64,000 nucleotides of DNA from Anatilimnocola floriformis (GTDB lineage Bacteria; Planctomycetota; Planctomycetia; Pirellulales; Pirellulaceae), in assembly GCF_024256385.1 (NCBI RefSeq), contig NZ_JAMLFW010000001.1:1984001-2048000 (forward strand), written 5' to 3'. Numbering within the stretch: position 1 is the first letter of the stretch; each line of letters starts with the position of its first letter. Below the pieces are notes generated by a model. The model had not been told where the DNA came from, ran no database searches, and saw only the letters and a list, made by a program, of their open reading frames with translations. Below are positions 1 to 10,131 of the stretch, one piece after another. Position numbers and translations under genes: made by a program.

Positions 1-498
1 GGTGAAAGCAACGACAATGTCTATCTAGTAGATGGTGCGAACCCGGAAAGTGCGTCCCTACTCCCAGTTGCCCGCGACTGGGTGGTTCAGAATTGGACTC
101 GCGATGGTTCAGGCGTCATTTGGAATCATCGATCGATGCCTGGCGTTTCCCAAATCTATAACGTCACTCCGCGCACTGTCTCGCCCAATCCCGCATTCCC
201 TGTCGCTCAAAGCCAATACGGCTCGAAGGCGGTCTGGATGGAGCCGCATCCCCGCCTTACTTTCGCCGACGACGCGAAGAAACATGCCACCGGCGTGATC
301 CTGCCTCTCGTCGCGAAGGATCACTGGCTCGTGCTCGGCCCGACTGGCCATTACCGTGGGACGTCGGGCGTGGAGGACCATATTGTGTATGTGGCTCAGA
401 CTGAAGAGGGCGAGTATCTTACGCTCGCGCCGTCCGAGTTTCAGAAACGGTTCGGTTGGCAGAATGATCCGGCCCAAGCCTGGCACACTGAGCCTTAG
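1..498 (+). CDS. C-terminal end of a WD40-type planctomycete protein (5' end outside window)
   Basis: The frame is open from base 1 to the TAG at 496-498, so only about 165 C-terminal residues are seen. The text (NDNVYLVDGANPE, then VARDW..NWTRDGSG, WLVLGPTGHYRGT, YLTLAPSEFQKRFGW) resembles the tail that follows WD40 or kinase-WD40 repeats in planctomycete proteins, as I recall that family. The repeats themselves would lie upstream. No catalytic motif is visible. The gene ends 32 bases before a transposase remnant, so that insertion did not truncate it. The family call is by recollection and moderately sure; a specific role cannot be given. Confidence 0.6.
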   Translation, partial: GESNDNVYLVDGANPESASLLPVARDWVVQNWTRDGSGVIWNHRSMPGVSQIYNVTPRTVSPNPAFPVAQSQYGSKAVWMEPHPRLTFADDAKKHATGVILPLVAKDHWLVLGPTGHYRGTSGVEDHIVYVAQTEEGEYLTLAPSEFQKRFGWQNDPAQAWHTEP

Positions 499-530
499 CG
501 TGACCGTTTCGCCAAAATGCAGCGGGACCG

Positions 531-878
531 AGAGTCGAAATTCCGGCAGCTGTAGACCAGGCACTCCGCTCGAAGCGTGTAAAGGTGAAGAAGAACGTCG
601 AACGGTTCGTGCAGTCAATTCAGCAGGAGTGTCTGGACCGGTTCGTTGTGTTCGGGAGCGGGCACATGGACGCGATCTTCTCGGAGTACATGCAGCACTA
701 CCACACGGTGAGACCGCATCAGGGCGAGGGGATCGCAAACGAGTTGCTGAATCGGAAGAAGAAGCGAGGACGGCCGAGAAAGATTGCTTCGCTCGGTGAG
801 GTTGTGCCGCTGAACGAGATTCGATGTTCGGAGCGGCCGGGTGGGTTGTTGAAAAGTTATTGGAGGAAAGCGGGGTAG
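531..878 (+). pseudogene. 3' remnant of a DDE integrase-type transposase
   Basis: The translated remnant (RFVQSIQQECLDRF, HYHTVRPHQGEGIANELL, KKRGRP) matches the last ~115 residues of the intact transposase at 14192-15286 almost residue for residue. Upstream of it only a degenerate stretch of some 18 residues is still alignable. Eleven residues of the intact copy, between KKG and FVERF, are missing in frame, and the two N-terminal catalytic aspartates are absent. It is therefore an inactive fragment of a relative of the same element. The stop is at 876-878. No terminal inverted repeats were recognised around it. Confidence 0.8.
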
Positions 879-1164
879 ATCATCCCACTGTTGAAGCTCT
901 CCCACTAACCTGGCCCTCTTCTTGGCCGATTTTTTGGCACGCGACTTATGCTGTTGACCTGAAGTTCAGCGTGCTGTGGACACAGCGCAGTCTCGACAAA
1001 CTTGCTTCGGTCACAGACCGCGAAAAACTTATCGAGGCGTCGTTCCAAGTCCGACAGCGACACCGATTCCACCGATTCTCGCTGGCAATCAGACGCACCA
1101 ATTCTTTGGTCCATACCGCATCTCCCAGTGCATGGTCGCCCCTTTTGAAACCATCACTTCGACC

Positions 1165-4100
1165 TTAGAAAATCTGTTCGCCACTCGCCTTGTCGGTGTA
1201 CGTATCCTTGGGCAGGCCCGCTGCGGCGACCTGCTTTGCGAAGAACGCGTCATCGCCAGCACCACCGAGGAGCACATCCACCGCGTTGTCGTGAATGACG
1301 TTCGTGCCGTCGAGACGCGACGAGCCGTTGAGACCGCCCGGCGTACCCGTGAGGTGAGCGACGCGATCGGCGTAGCTGGCCGCGGAAGCCCATTCGGCGA
1401 GGATCAGCGCGAGCGCTGCGGCGTTCGTGTCGTACACCGTCTTGCCGGAAATCAGCAAATCGCCGTTGGTATTGCCGGTCAACTTGTCGAGGCCTTCGCC
1501 GCCGACCAGCACCGTGCGACCAGCGCCGCTCTTCAGCGTGTCATTCCCCAAGCCGCCGAGCAGCAGCGACGGACCAGCGCCGCCGTTGATCGTATCGTTC
1601 CCCGCGGCGCCGTCGACCTTGAGTTCACCAGTGAACGTCGTTGCCGTTACTGTGTTATTTCCAACGCCATCGGTGATGTCCGCGGCTTCGATGCTCGCGA
1701 GCGTCACGTTACCGCGGCCCGTGTGCGTGAGCAACGTATTAGTCAGCGTCGTCGTCGCGACGTTGTCGAATACCACGAGCTTGTCGGTGCCACCGCCGCC
1801 GGTCAGCGTGGCCGTCTTCGTCCAGCCCGAGATGTCGAACGTGTTGTTGCTCGCGCCGCCAGTGAGCAGGGCGTTTTCCATCGTCGAATGGGCGATCATT
1901 GGCAACGCGCCGCGAATAAACAGCGTGTCGCTGAGCGAGTAGTTCACGTCGTTGCCGGCAATGATCGTATCGGTACCGCCGCCACCGGCGAGCACCAGCG
2001 TCTTCGTCCAAGCCGTGAGATCGAACGAGTCGTTAGCCTGGCCGCCGTTGAGCCGCAACGATTCGATGGTCGTCAGGGGCAGGTTGTAAGTGGTTGTGCC
2101 TTGCGTCCGCTTGAGCAGCGCATCGCTCAGCACGAAGTTCCCCTCGCCCGTGTAAGCCAGCGTGTCGCTTCCCGCGCCCGCATCGAGCAGCACGATCAAG
2201 TTGACGTTCGTCAGCGTGAAGATGTCAGCCGTCGGCGTGCCGGTCAGTTCGACTTGTTCGATCTGCGTAAACGTGTCGGTCGACGTGCCGACCTTCGACG
2301 AGGTTTGCGTCAACGTCACGGAACCGGCGAGCTCGAGGAACCGGTCGAAGTCCGCGCCGCCCGCAATCGAATCATTTCCGAGGCTACCGTAGATCACATC
2401 GTTGCCCGCATTGCCGGCCACCGAGTCATTGCCGTCGCCGGGATAGATGACGTCGGGACCATTTCCGCCGGAGATCGAATCGTTGCCCGCATCGCCGTAG
2501 ATCGTGCTCGGCTTATTAATCGGCGATTCGATGCTGATCGAATCGTTGCCGCTGCGGCCGAAGATGAGGATGCTACCGAACGAATTGAGCGGGAACGTGC
2601 CGATCGCGATCCGCGGCGCGATGTAAACCGTCACCGCGCCCGGATTGAACGGCACGGTCGTCGGTGCCGTCGTCTGCCGCACGACAATCGCATCGTTGAT
2701 GTTTTCGTTGCCATTGATGAGCAGAATCTTCGGCCCTTCGGGATTCGTCGGATCGTTGATTAACATCGCACTCCCGGCCGGCGTGCTCAGAATGTCCAAC
2801 TTATAATCTTCCACTTCACCGTTGAGCGCTTCACCGGTCGGCAAAGTGCTGCCCGCCGTGCTGATGCGGAACCGAGCGTACGTACCGCCCGCGACAGCAC
2901 CATCGGGCACGGTCACCACCAGTGAATTATTTCCCGCGACCACATTCAAACCGCTGGCAATCTTCTCGCTCGCATCGAACACATTGTTGCGATTGAAATC
3001 GATCCAAGCATCAAGCTTGCCCGCAGCCGAAGCGTTGACCGTGATATTCGTATTCAGCCGAGCCACCAACGTCGTCGAGCTGAACGTCACACCTCCTTCG
3101 TCGTCGGTCTGGAGGAGATCGTCCCCGTCAGCACCAGTCGAGAATTGGCTGACGAGTTCGAAATCGCGCGAGCCAAGCAACGGACCGGAATTCGCCGTTC
3201 CGCCGATGAAACCAGCGCCTTCGAAGTGCGAAGCCACGCCATAGCTGGCCGGCGCATCACCGAAATCAAAGTCATCAACGGGCGTCACCGTGAGCGAAAC
3301 CGTCACGACGTTCGAATCGAGCGCGCCGTCATTGGCTTTGTAAGTGAAGCTGTCCGGCCCGTAGTAATTCGCGGCCGGCGTGTAACTGAACGAACCATTG
3401 GGGTTCAGCGTCAGCGTGCCATGCGCCACATCGCCGACCAGGATGGCAGTCAGCGTCGCTCCGTAATCGACGTCCGAATCATTGCCGAGCACACCGGTCG
3501 CGTTCACGGTCAACGTGTTATCTTCAGCAATCGTGTACGAATTTCCCGTCGCCACCGGCGCATCATTTTCACCGTTCACGGTGATCGTCAGCGTGCTGTT
3601 CGAGGTCAGCCCTGGTTCGTTCTCATCGGTCACCGTGTAGGCAATGACGACGGTCGCGGTTTCACCCACGGCCAAGGTGTCGAAGTAAGTTCCAGGAGTG
3701 AACGTGATCGAATTGCCGGCCATCGAAACGAGGCCCGATGCCATGATCGCCGGCGCTGCTTCGTTGCTGCGCGTGATCGAGGTGACTTGCACCGAGGCTG
3801 CCACCAGGCTCAGCACATCGGTTGTGTCTGGATCGGTATCGTTCGTAATGACGTTCGTCGTGACGGCAGCATTTTCCGTGGTGCTGTTTTCATCAATATT
3901 TGCCGTCGGCGCGTCATTCACACCGCTGATCGTCACGGTCACGGTCTTCGTCGAACTGCCGCCGTCATCGTCCAGGACGGTGAAGGACAGGGTTTCGGTC
4001 GTCGATTCGCCTGCTGCGAGATATTCGAACGAGCCGTTCGGATCATAAGTAAACGTGCCGTCGATCGCGATGCTGTAAACGGCCCCGAGCGGGCTCACAC

Positions 4101-7100
4101 CACCATCCGCAACGGCCGAATGCGTATCGAGCGTCCCTACATCGGTGAGTCCGGCCAGCACGTTGATCGGCGTGATCGGCGTGTGTTCATTGGTCGTTGC
4201 CGATTGTGCAATGGCAATTGGATCGACGTTGTTGACCGTTACGTCAATCATCGCCGGTTCAGCCAGGCTCCCCCCATCATCGTCGCTCAACGTCGCCGTG
4301 ATCGCGTGAGGATCACTGCTCGTATCCGACGGATTGTCGTCCAAATACTGATGCGGCAACGAGAAGGCCCTTGTCGTTGGATTCCAGTTGATGCCATCTT
4401 CCGCCAAGGTCAACGCGGTTGTTCCGAGCGAGAACGCCTGCGTGTTAGCGGGCGACAGCGAGTCGCCCCAGTTCAGATCGAGCGTGAAAGTATCGAGCGT
4501 CCCCACATCGACGACCGTGCCCGTCAGTGTCGTGCTGCCGTTTTCACTAATCACGCTGCTCGACAATGCCAGAGCAAGTGTGGGAATGACGTTATTGACC
4601 GTAACACTAGTCGACGTGGGCACATTCGCCCCGCCATCGTCGTCCGTCACATTGACCGTAATCGTATAGGGATCGCTGCTCGAACCTGACGGATTGTCGT
4701 CCAGATACTGATGTGGCAACGAGAGGACCCGCGTGGCCGGATTCCAGTTAATGCCATTCTCCGCAAACGTCAAAGCCGTCGCGCCAAGCGTAAACGTGGC
4801 TGGCGCATTGCCGGGCGAGAGGGGATCGCCCCAGTTCAAATTCAACGTAAACGTATCGAGCGTACCTGGATCGGTAATCGTTCCCGTCAGCGTCGTGCTG
4901 CCGTTTTCTTGAATAGTCGCGCTCGACAAACCCAGGGACAGCGCGGGCACTACGTTCTGCACCTTGACGGTCAACTGGCTCGTCAACTCGCTCACCGCGC
5001 CAGGAATCAGGGCCAGCCCGTCGATCTCCCCCACGCCATTGGGGCCGATCAGAGTCGCCGCACCTGTTTGCGGATCGATCGCCCACAGGCTGTCGAAATA
5101 GGTCGCCAGCAACCGCTGGTGGCTTGGATCGTATTCCAATCCAAGGTACCCTTCGCCGGCGAGCGAACTGATTAGTGTGACTGCGGCAGTAGTCGTATTG
5201 ATCCGGAACAAGTTGCTTTCCGTTGCCCCATACAGCACCCCATGCTCGTTGTCGTAAGCCAATCCGCGGAACTGCACACCCGTATTGCCGATGGTGGAAA
5301 TCGCGCCGTTGGGAGTCACGGCCAGCAGCGGATTGCTTGAGCCGCCCAAGGAAACCGTGTACAGAATGTTGGCTGCTTCATTGGCTGCGAGCGAATGCCA
5401 GTTCGCGGCGCCACCTTGGTTGTTGATGGGAGTGAAGACGCCCGAAGTTGCATTGATCGAGCCGAACGCCGCCCCCGAGCTCGTGAAAATGTCGGTGGCG
5501 TAAAGCGCTCCACCCAGCGCAGCCAGTCCGATCAGGCTTGGATCGCCGCCGACGACCGTGTGGATGAGTGTGGCAGCGCCGGTTGTGGTATTGATCGAAT
5601 ACAAGCCATTGGCGGTTGAGGAAATTCCATACAGAATGTCGCTGATATCGTCGTCCGTTAGCGTTACGCTAATGTTGTAATTATCGCTGGGTGTGCCCGT
5701 CGGATTGTCGTCCACGTACTGATGTGGCAACGAGAAGGTCCGCGTCGTGGGATTCCAATTGATGCCGTTCGCCGCCACCGTCAAGGGAGTGGCACCGAGC
5801 GTAAAGGTTTGCGGATCCGGCGAATTCGGATCGCCCCAATTCACGGTGAGCGTGTAGTTTCCACCCACGTTCAAGTCCGCAAAGCTTCCCGACAACGTCG
5901 TGGTTCCGCCTTCGCTGATCGTCGAACTCGAGAGCGACGTAACGAGGTTCGTTGGCGCGACCGCATACGCATAGACCACGTTCTCGACGTTCAGAGCCAT
6001 CGTTTGCGTGAAGTTGTTGTTCAACGTCAGCTGATCGGTCCCACCCAAACCGTTGACGGTGATGGCGGTAATCCCCGCGAGCGACACGGTCGTCGTCTCG
6101 ATCGTGCTGCCGCTCAGAACAACGTTGGGACCGACCGTCGTAAGCGATACATCGTCGGCGTTCTGTGTCAGGTTGAACGTCAGAGTTCCGCCGGTTGTCG
6201 TATACGAAAGGGGATCCAAGCCGGTGTAATCGATCGTACCCCCGCCCGGGACCGCAACACTGCCGTCGTTCGCATTCGTGTAACTGAAGACGTGATCGCC
6301 GCTCGGCGCATCGGTGATGGCCAGCGTGTCGTTGCCTCCCGCACCGAGATTCAGGGTCGTTTTGCCGGTAAGCACCGGAATGCCTGTCGCCGTAACGCTG
6401 TTGTTCCCGCTCCCCGCATTGAGCGTAACGTCGGTCACGCCGGCAAACTTAATTGGAATGCCTGTCCGCCCAATACTGCCCAGGAATCCTGGGGTGGCGC
6501 CTGTCAATGAATAATTGAGATTGCCAGTATTGCCCTGATCGTTGATTGGCAGAGTCGAAGGGTTTCCTTGTCCATCGAGGCTGATTGGATTCGTGATCCC
6601 GTCCAGCTTGTTGGCAGCGCCAAGATTGTAGACGTCAAGACCGTTGCCGCCATTGAGCAAGTAGGTGGAAGTCAAGCTGTTATTCAGGACGTTGAACGTA
6701 TCAACCTGACTACCGCCTTGGAGGACGTCCATGCCCGTGAACGTCAGTTTGCGGGCAGTTTCCGAGTTGCGTTCGTAGGTGTTGCTGGCAGCTTCGTTGA
6801 TGGTCCACGTACTGGGGTCACCGATGCCTGTCAACTGATCACCGGCGGTGCCCGTCTTGGCATTGATGACTTCGACGCCACTAAACGCCGACACGCGTCC
6901 ACTTGCGGTCAAATTGCCGTTGAATCCTGTGGTGTCGGCCGACGGAGCACCCAAATCGACGGTCGCTGGATTCACGCCGGTGATGTCCAACGTGTCGGTG
7001 CCAGCGCTGAGATTGAACCCAATCGGGTTCGTGACATTGGTCAGCGTGGGCAGGCTGGCGATCGTCAATTTGTTATTACCGCTACCAGCATTGAGGCTGA

Positions 7101-8868
7101 TGCTGGTCAAGCCCGAGAACGTGGCAGCAAAACCCGCGGTCCGGCCGATCGTGGTGGCCGTCAACGTATAGTCGATCGCGGTCGTGTTACCCTGGTCGTT
7201 CAGCGTCAAGTTGGCGCCGCCGTTGGCGGCACTATCGTTGATCGTGATATTGGCAATGGAATCGAGCTTGTTCGCCACAGAGCCCAGGTTGATCTGGTCA
7301 GCCCCTTTGCCACCATTGAGGGTGTACGCAACCACGGTGTTGTTGCGAACGTTAAGGGTATCTGGTCCGTCACCGCCGGTCAGATTCTTAAAACCCGAGA
7401 ACTTAAGATTTGTGGCCAGCGTGCTCGAGCCAGCATCATCGATTTCCCACGTTGCGCCGGCAGCAATGGCGCCGGTGAGCGAACCCGATCCGTCTCCCAC
7501 CAACTTTGCGACGTTGGAGAACGCGATGGTCTTGGTGGTTTCCGTGCCCGTAGCGCCAGTCCCGGCGACGGCAGTCACGGTCACTGCTGAATTAGCGATG
7601 TTGGTCAAATTCAGCGTATTGGTATTTGTACCGCCATCGTAGTTCACGTGATTGGTCAGCGCTGCAGGCTTCACGGTTAGCGTGTCGTTGCCGCCGCCGC
7701 TGTTGATGTTGATTTGGCCGGCAAAGGATCCCGCGAGAATGCTGATCGACTTGTGGTCCGCGGAGAGAGTCCAGCCTGCGGGCGCTAAGGAGAATTTTTC
7801 CACCGCATCGCTGACGGTAATGTTGCCGCCAATGACGGACACAGTCAGGTCATTGTCTTTGCCAGTGGCAGCGGTATCGGTAATGACCAGATTGCCGCCA
7901 GAGAGCGTCGCCGTCAACGTACCCGATCCAGCAGGCACCGTATCCAGTACAGAGTCCAGGCTTGTGCCAGCTGGTAAGGTGGCAAATGGAGTCGCAGCAG
8001 CAAAGTTTCCGCCCGCAGTGATGTCGTAAATGTTTGCGACGTTGTCCGCCGCCGCCAGGAAGCGTCCTGTCCCGTCAAACGTTAAACCATTGAAGGCTAG
8101 TCCTGTCGCGAATGCGGTCGCGGCGCTAAAGCTTCCCCCGGCCGTGATATTGAATACTTTTTGGCCAAATCGGTCACTCACGTAAATCGCGCCGCTGCTA
8201 GATTGCACGATGTCCGAAACGGTACCTAACCCGCTGGCAAATGGAGTTGCACCTGACAAGTTTCCGCCGGTCGCCAAGTCGGTAACCTGACCGTTGGAAT
8301 CTTCACCAACCAGGATTCGCCCATCGGACAATTGCACCATGTTTCGAGGACCACTCAGCCCCGTGGCATAGGGTGTCGCGCCGGTGAAGTCGCCGCCCGC
8401 GGTGATGTCGGTGATTTCTCCCGAGTTAAATTCGGACACGAGTAGACGGCCGTCATTGGCCAGAATCAGGCCAGTGGGCACTGTTAAACCCGTGGCAAAC
8501 GGGCTGATGCCACCGGCAGAGTTTACGGCGACAACGGCTCCAGAGTCGAACAAAGCAACGTAGGCCGTGCTCAAGTCCTCCGACCACGCGATTTGTCCGA
8601 AAGTCCGGTCGCCAAGACTCGCGAAGGGGCCGGCAGCCGAAAAATTTCCGCCACCAGTCACTTCGTACAAAGCTTCCGGAGGCAGCACGGTGCTGGCAAA
8701 CACATCCCCCGGCGTGAACGCCATCATGGCGCGGCCTTCGAGCGATTCCAAAAAAGCGCGGCGGACTCGCTGGCGACTGGCGGACTGCTGCGGCTTACGA
8801 AGGCGCGACTTGCCGAAGGGATTCACTGTCGAAACTCGATTCCAAAGCGCGCTAAGCGGGCGAGTCAT
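1165..8868 (-). CDS. Giant secreted surface protein with PKD-like, VCBS/cadherin-like, GEVED and RTX-type modules
   Basis: A 2,567-residue protein. I start it at the ATG ending at 8868, which has GGAG nine bases upstream, rather than at the TTG five codons earlier. The N-terminus has the planctomycete motif FLESLEGRAMMAFTPGD, related to LEPR-XLL surface signals. Approximate order: streptogramin-lyase-like repeats (AGGNFSAATPFATGL) at residues 55-305; a long Asn/Gly/Thr-rich beta-repeat region to about 970; three PKD-like repeats with NWGDP near 1010, 1347 and 1467. A second propeller-like stretch (about 1080-1290) lies between repeats one and two. Then come VCBS/cadherin-like domains with NDAPVA motifs to 1860, a GEVED domain (DFNRNN..NGEVEDYKLD) to 2030, and RTX-like GNDSI repeats at 2125-2180. 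The C-terminal tail is of a type common in planctomycetes. Likely role: cell-surface adhesion or matrix. The PKD-like repeats are also similar at DNA level (near 4350, 4710 and 5722). Confidence 0.88.
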   Translation of the reverse strand: MTRPLSALWNRVSTVNPFGKSRLRKPQQSASRQRVRRAFLESLEGRAMMAFTPGDVFASTVLPPEALYEVTGGGNFSAAGPFASLGDRTFGQIAWSEDLSTAYVALFDSGAVVAVNSAGGISPFATGLTVPTGLILANDGRLLVSEFNSGEITDITAGGDFTGATPYATGLSGPRNMVQLSDGRILVGEDSNGQVTDLATGGNLSGATPFASGLGTVSDIVQSSSGAIYVSDRFGQKVFNITAGGSFSAATAFATGLAFNGLTFDGTGRFLAAADNVANIYDITAGGNFAAATPFATLPAGTSLDSVLDTVPAGSGTLTATLSGGNLVITDTAATGKDNDLTVSVIGGNITVSDAVEKFSLAPAGWTLSADHKSISILAGSFAGQININSGGGNDTLTVKPAALTNHVNYDGGTNTNTLNLTNIANSAVTVTAVAGTGATGTETTKTIAFSNVAKLVGDGSGSLTGAIAAGATWEIDDAGSSTLATNLKFSGFKNLTGGDGPDTLNVRNNTVVAYTLNGGKGADQINLGSVANKLDSIANITINDSAANGGANLTLNDQGNTTAIDYTLTATTIGRTAGFAATFSGLTSISLNAGSGNNKLTIASLPTLTNVTNPIGFNLSAGTDTLDITGVNPATVDLGAPSADTTGFNGNLTASGRVSAFSGVEVINAKTGTAGDQLTGIGDPSTWTINEAASNTYERNSETARKLTFTGMDVLQGGSQVDTFNVLNNSLTSTYLLNGGNGLDVYNLGAANKLDGITNPISLDGQGNPSTLPINDQGNTGNLNYSLTGATPGFLGSIGRTGIPIKFAGVTDVTLNAGSGNNSVTATGIPVLTGKTTLNLGAGGNDTLAITDAPSGDHVFSYTNANDGSVAVPGGGTIDYTGLDPLSYTTTGGTLTFNLTQNADDVSLTTVGPNVVLSGSTIETTTVSLAGITAITVNGLGGTDQLTLNNNFTQTMALNVENVVYAYAVAPTNLVTSLSSSTISEGGTTTLSGSFADLNVGGNYTLTVNWGDPNSPDPQTFTLGATPLTVAANGINWNPTTRTFSLPHQYVDDNPTGTPSDNYNISVTLTDDDISDILYGISSTANGLYSINTTTGAATLIHTVVGGDPSLIGLAALGGALYATDIFTSSGAAFGSINATSGVFTPINNQGGAANWHSLAANEAANILYTVSLGGSSNPLLAVTPNGAISTIGNTGVQFRGLAYDNEHGVLYGATESNLFRINTTTAAVTLISSLAGEGYLGLEYDPSHQRLLATYFDSLWAIDPQTGAATLIGPNGVGEIDGLALIPGAVSELTSQLTVKVQNVVPALSLGLSSATIQENGSTTLTGTITDPGTLDTFTLNLNWGDPLSPGNAPATFTLGATALTFAENGINWNPATRVLSLPHQYLDDNPSGSSSDPYTITVNVTDDDGGANVPTSTSVTVNNVIPTLALALSSSVISENGSTTLTGTVVDVGTLDTFTLDLNWGDSLSPANTQAFSLGTTALTLAEDGINWNPTTRAFSLPHQYLDDNPSDTSSDPHAITATLSDDDGGSLAEPAMIDVTVNNVDPIAIAQSATTNEHTPITPINVLAGLTDVGTLDTHSAVADGGVSPLGAVYSIAIDGTFTYDPNGSFEYLAAGESTTETLSFTVLDDDGGSSTKTVTVTISGVNDAPTANIDENSTTENAAVTTNVITNDTDPDTTDVLSLVAASVQVTSITRSNEAAPAIMASGLVSMAGNSITFTPGTYFDTLAVGETATVVIAYTVTDENEPGLTSNSTLTITVNGENDAPVATGNSYTIAEDNTLTVNATGVLGNDSDVDYGATLTAILVGDVAHGTLTLNPNGSFSYTPAANYYGPDSFTYKANDGALDSNVVTVSLTVTPVDDFDFGDAPASYGVASHFEGAGFIGGTANSGPLLGSRDFELVSQFSTGADGDDLLQTDDEGGVTFSSTTLVARLNTNITVNASAAGKLDAWIDFNRNNVFDASEKIASGLNVVAGNNSLVVTVPDGAVAGGTYARFRISTAGSTLPTGEALNGEVEDYKLDILSTPAGSAMLINDPTNPEGPKILLINGNENINDAIVVRQTTAPTTVPFNPGAVTVYIAPRIAIGTFPLNSFGSILIFGRSGNDSISIESPINKPSTIYGDAGNDSISGGNGPDVIYPGDGNDSVAGNAGNDVIYGSLGNDSIAGGADFDRFLELAGSVTLTQTSSKVGTSTDTFTQIEQVELTGTPTADIFTLTNVNLIVLLDAGAGSDTLAYTGEGNFVLSDALLKRTQGTTTYNLPLTTIESLRLNGGQANDSFDLTAWTKTLVLAGGGGTDTIIAGNDVNYSLSDTLFIRGALPMIAHSTMENALLTGGASNNTFDISGWTKTATLTGGGGTDKLVVFDNVATTTLTNTLLTHTGRGNVTLASIEAADITDGVGNNTVTATTFTGELKVDGAAGNDTINGGAGPSLLLGGLGNDTLKSGAGRTVLVGGEGLDKLTGNTNGDLLISGKTVYDTNAAALALILAEWASAASYADRVAHLTGTPGGLNGSSRLDGTNVIHDNAVDVLLGGAGDDAFFAKQVAAAGLPKDTYTDKASGEQIF

Positions 8869-9305
8869 TGCCGGTGTCTCCAAGAAAATTCAAAGCAGAA
8901 TTGCAAAAGCAGCCAAACAGCAGATACCGAACTCCTGCGCGTACACGCAGCAACAGCTAGCAGGGCTGCTCGGTGGAGGAGGATTCCCTTTTCTTCAACC
9001 ATAGGGAAGGCACATGATAACTGCCACTTTGTCGCACGAAACCACCCGAACGGGGTTCTTAACGACCGCAACGGCTGGCTTTTGGCGGCATTATCAACTC
9101 ATTTCGACAGCGTTAAACCCATGGCTGATATGTGGTTTCACAAGCGAACATCTTCTGGGAATCTACAGGAATCGCACCAAAAGGGATTTCTAGAATTGCT
9201 GGCGAGGAGGGGCCTTCGGACGAGCCCGAGCTGCAAGAAGCCTCCACGCTACTAAATCCATTCCGCGATGCGGTTAGACTACGGTGAATGGAAGATACTT
9301 AGTCG
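8869..9305. other. Intergenic region upstream of the giant surface gene
   Basis: About 440 bases between the start of the giant surface gene and the end of the broken SRAP gene, both on the minus strand. It must hold the promoter of the surface gene. I see only the Shine-Dalgarno-like GGAG before 8868 and no convincing promoter, hairpin or small gene. Confidence 0.4.
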
Positions 9306-9955
9306 TCACGGCGCGGCAACGCACTCCGCTACTTCGTTGCGAGAGTTGTTGACCACCTTGCTAACGCGGCGAGCGGATATCCCGGCAGTTTCGTAAGGCA
9401 CGAGTGGAATCTCATCTCCGGCTAGCCAGGCCTGGCGATCTTCCGGGTGCACAATGACTGGCATGCGGTCGTGGACCTCAGCAGCGAGTGAATTTGCTTC
9501 CGTAGTGATCAGCGTAAACGTCTGCACGGGCTCAGCGCCAGCGACCGCTGGATCCTTCCAAGCTTCCCACAAGCCAGCGAGCGAAAACAACTTTCCGCCA
9601 CCGAACTCATAGAGGTACGGCAGCTTCTCCTTCCCCTCGCGCAACCATTCGTAGTATCCGTCGGCCGGCACCAAGCAGCGACGCGACTTGTACGCCGATC
9701 GAAACGCCGGCTTGGTCTTGATCGTGTCGGCCCGGCGTTGAGGCAAGAGAACGCGATCTTGGCGTCCTTCGACCAACTGGGAATCAGTCCCCACTTCAGC
9801 TGCACGATCTCGCGTTGGTCGGCTCCGCGCACGGCCAGGACGAACTGGCCTGGCGAAACGTTGTAACGAGGCACCGATTCAAACCCCGGCAGCGGAGCCT
9901 GGAACTCGTTGACGATGGCGTGCAGGTTTGTTCGAAGGGTGATGCGTCCACACAT
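9306..9955 (-). pseudogene. yedK: SRAP-domain protein (YedK/HMCES type), frameshifted
   Basis: The family protects abasic sites in single-stranded DNA by covalent attachment through the cysteine after the initiator Met. The N-terminal frame gives MCGRITL (Cys2 present), then YNVSPGQFVLAVRG, WGLIPSW and AFSCLNA; the frame then breaks. The second frame carries KTKPAFRSAYKSRRCLVPADGYYEW, in pieces, to HDRMPVIVHPED near the C-terminus. Against the second copy at 25904-26491 this one lacks a single base near 9734 (an Arg codon at the LNAR/ADT junction). Restoring it gives 217 codons, normal for the family. It sits six bases after the zinc-ribbon ORF at 9962-10126, so the two were co-transcribed. 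Either a true pseudogene or a consensus error. Confidence 0.85.
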
Positions 9956-9961
9956 GAGTGA

Positions 9962-10126
9962 TTAACCCCGACCGCCTTCACAGCACGTTTCGCAGATCCG
10001 GTGGCAGCGCGAGCACTGGAACTTTGCGCGGATTTCGATGAGTTGACCGCCGCAGACTTGACAAGCAGGCCTGCATTCAACGGGTGGTTTAGTATCGGGC
10101 TGACTTTAAAACTCTTTATCGGCCAT
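9962..10126 (-). pseudogene. Small zinc-ribbon protein with an in-frame TAA
   Basis: A 55-codon frame from an ATG at 10126 reads MADKEF, TAA, then SQPDTKPPVEC and three close CxxC-like cysteine pairs (CQVCGG, CSRCHRIC, CETCC) ending at 9962. Eight cysteines in about 30 residues indicate a zinc-binding mini-protein. The stop at codon seven would prevent translation unless an alternative start is used, and there is no ATG or GTG between the stop and the cysteines. It lies between a truncated gene (10132-10247) and the SRAP gene with gaps of a few bases, so it is the middle gene of a decayed operon. Function unknown. Confidence 0.55.
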
Positions 10127-10131
10127 TTGAC

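Noticed and set aside
976-2763. 595-codon plus-strand open frame inside the giant surface gene
   Set aside because: It is the antisense of a repetitive, GC-rich gene; its translation is Arg/Val/Ala-rich without domains, while the minus frame has clear GEVED and RTX motifs.
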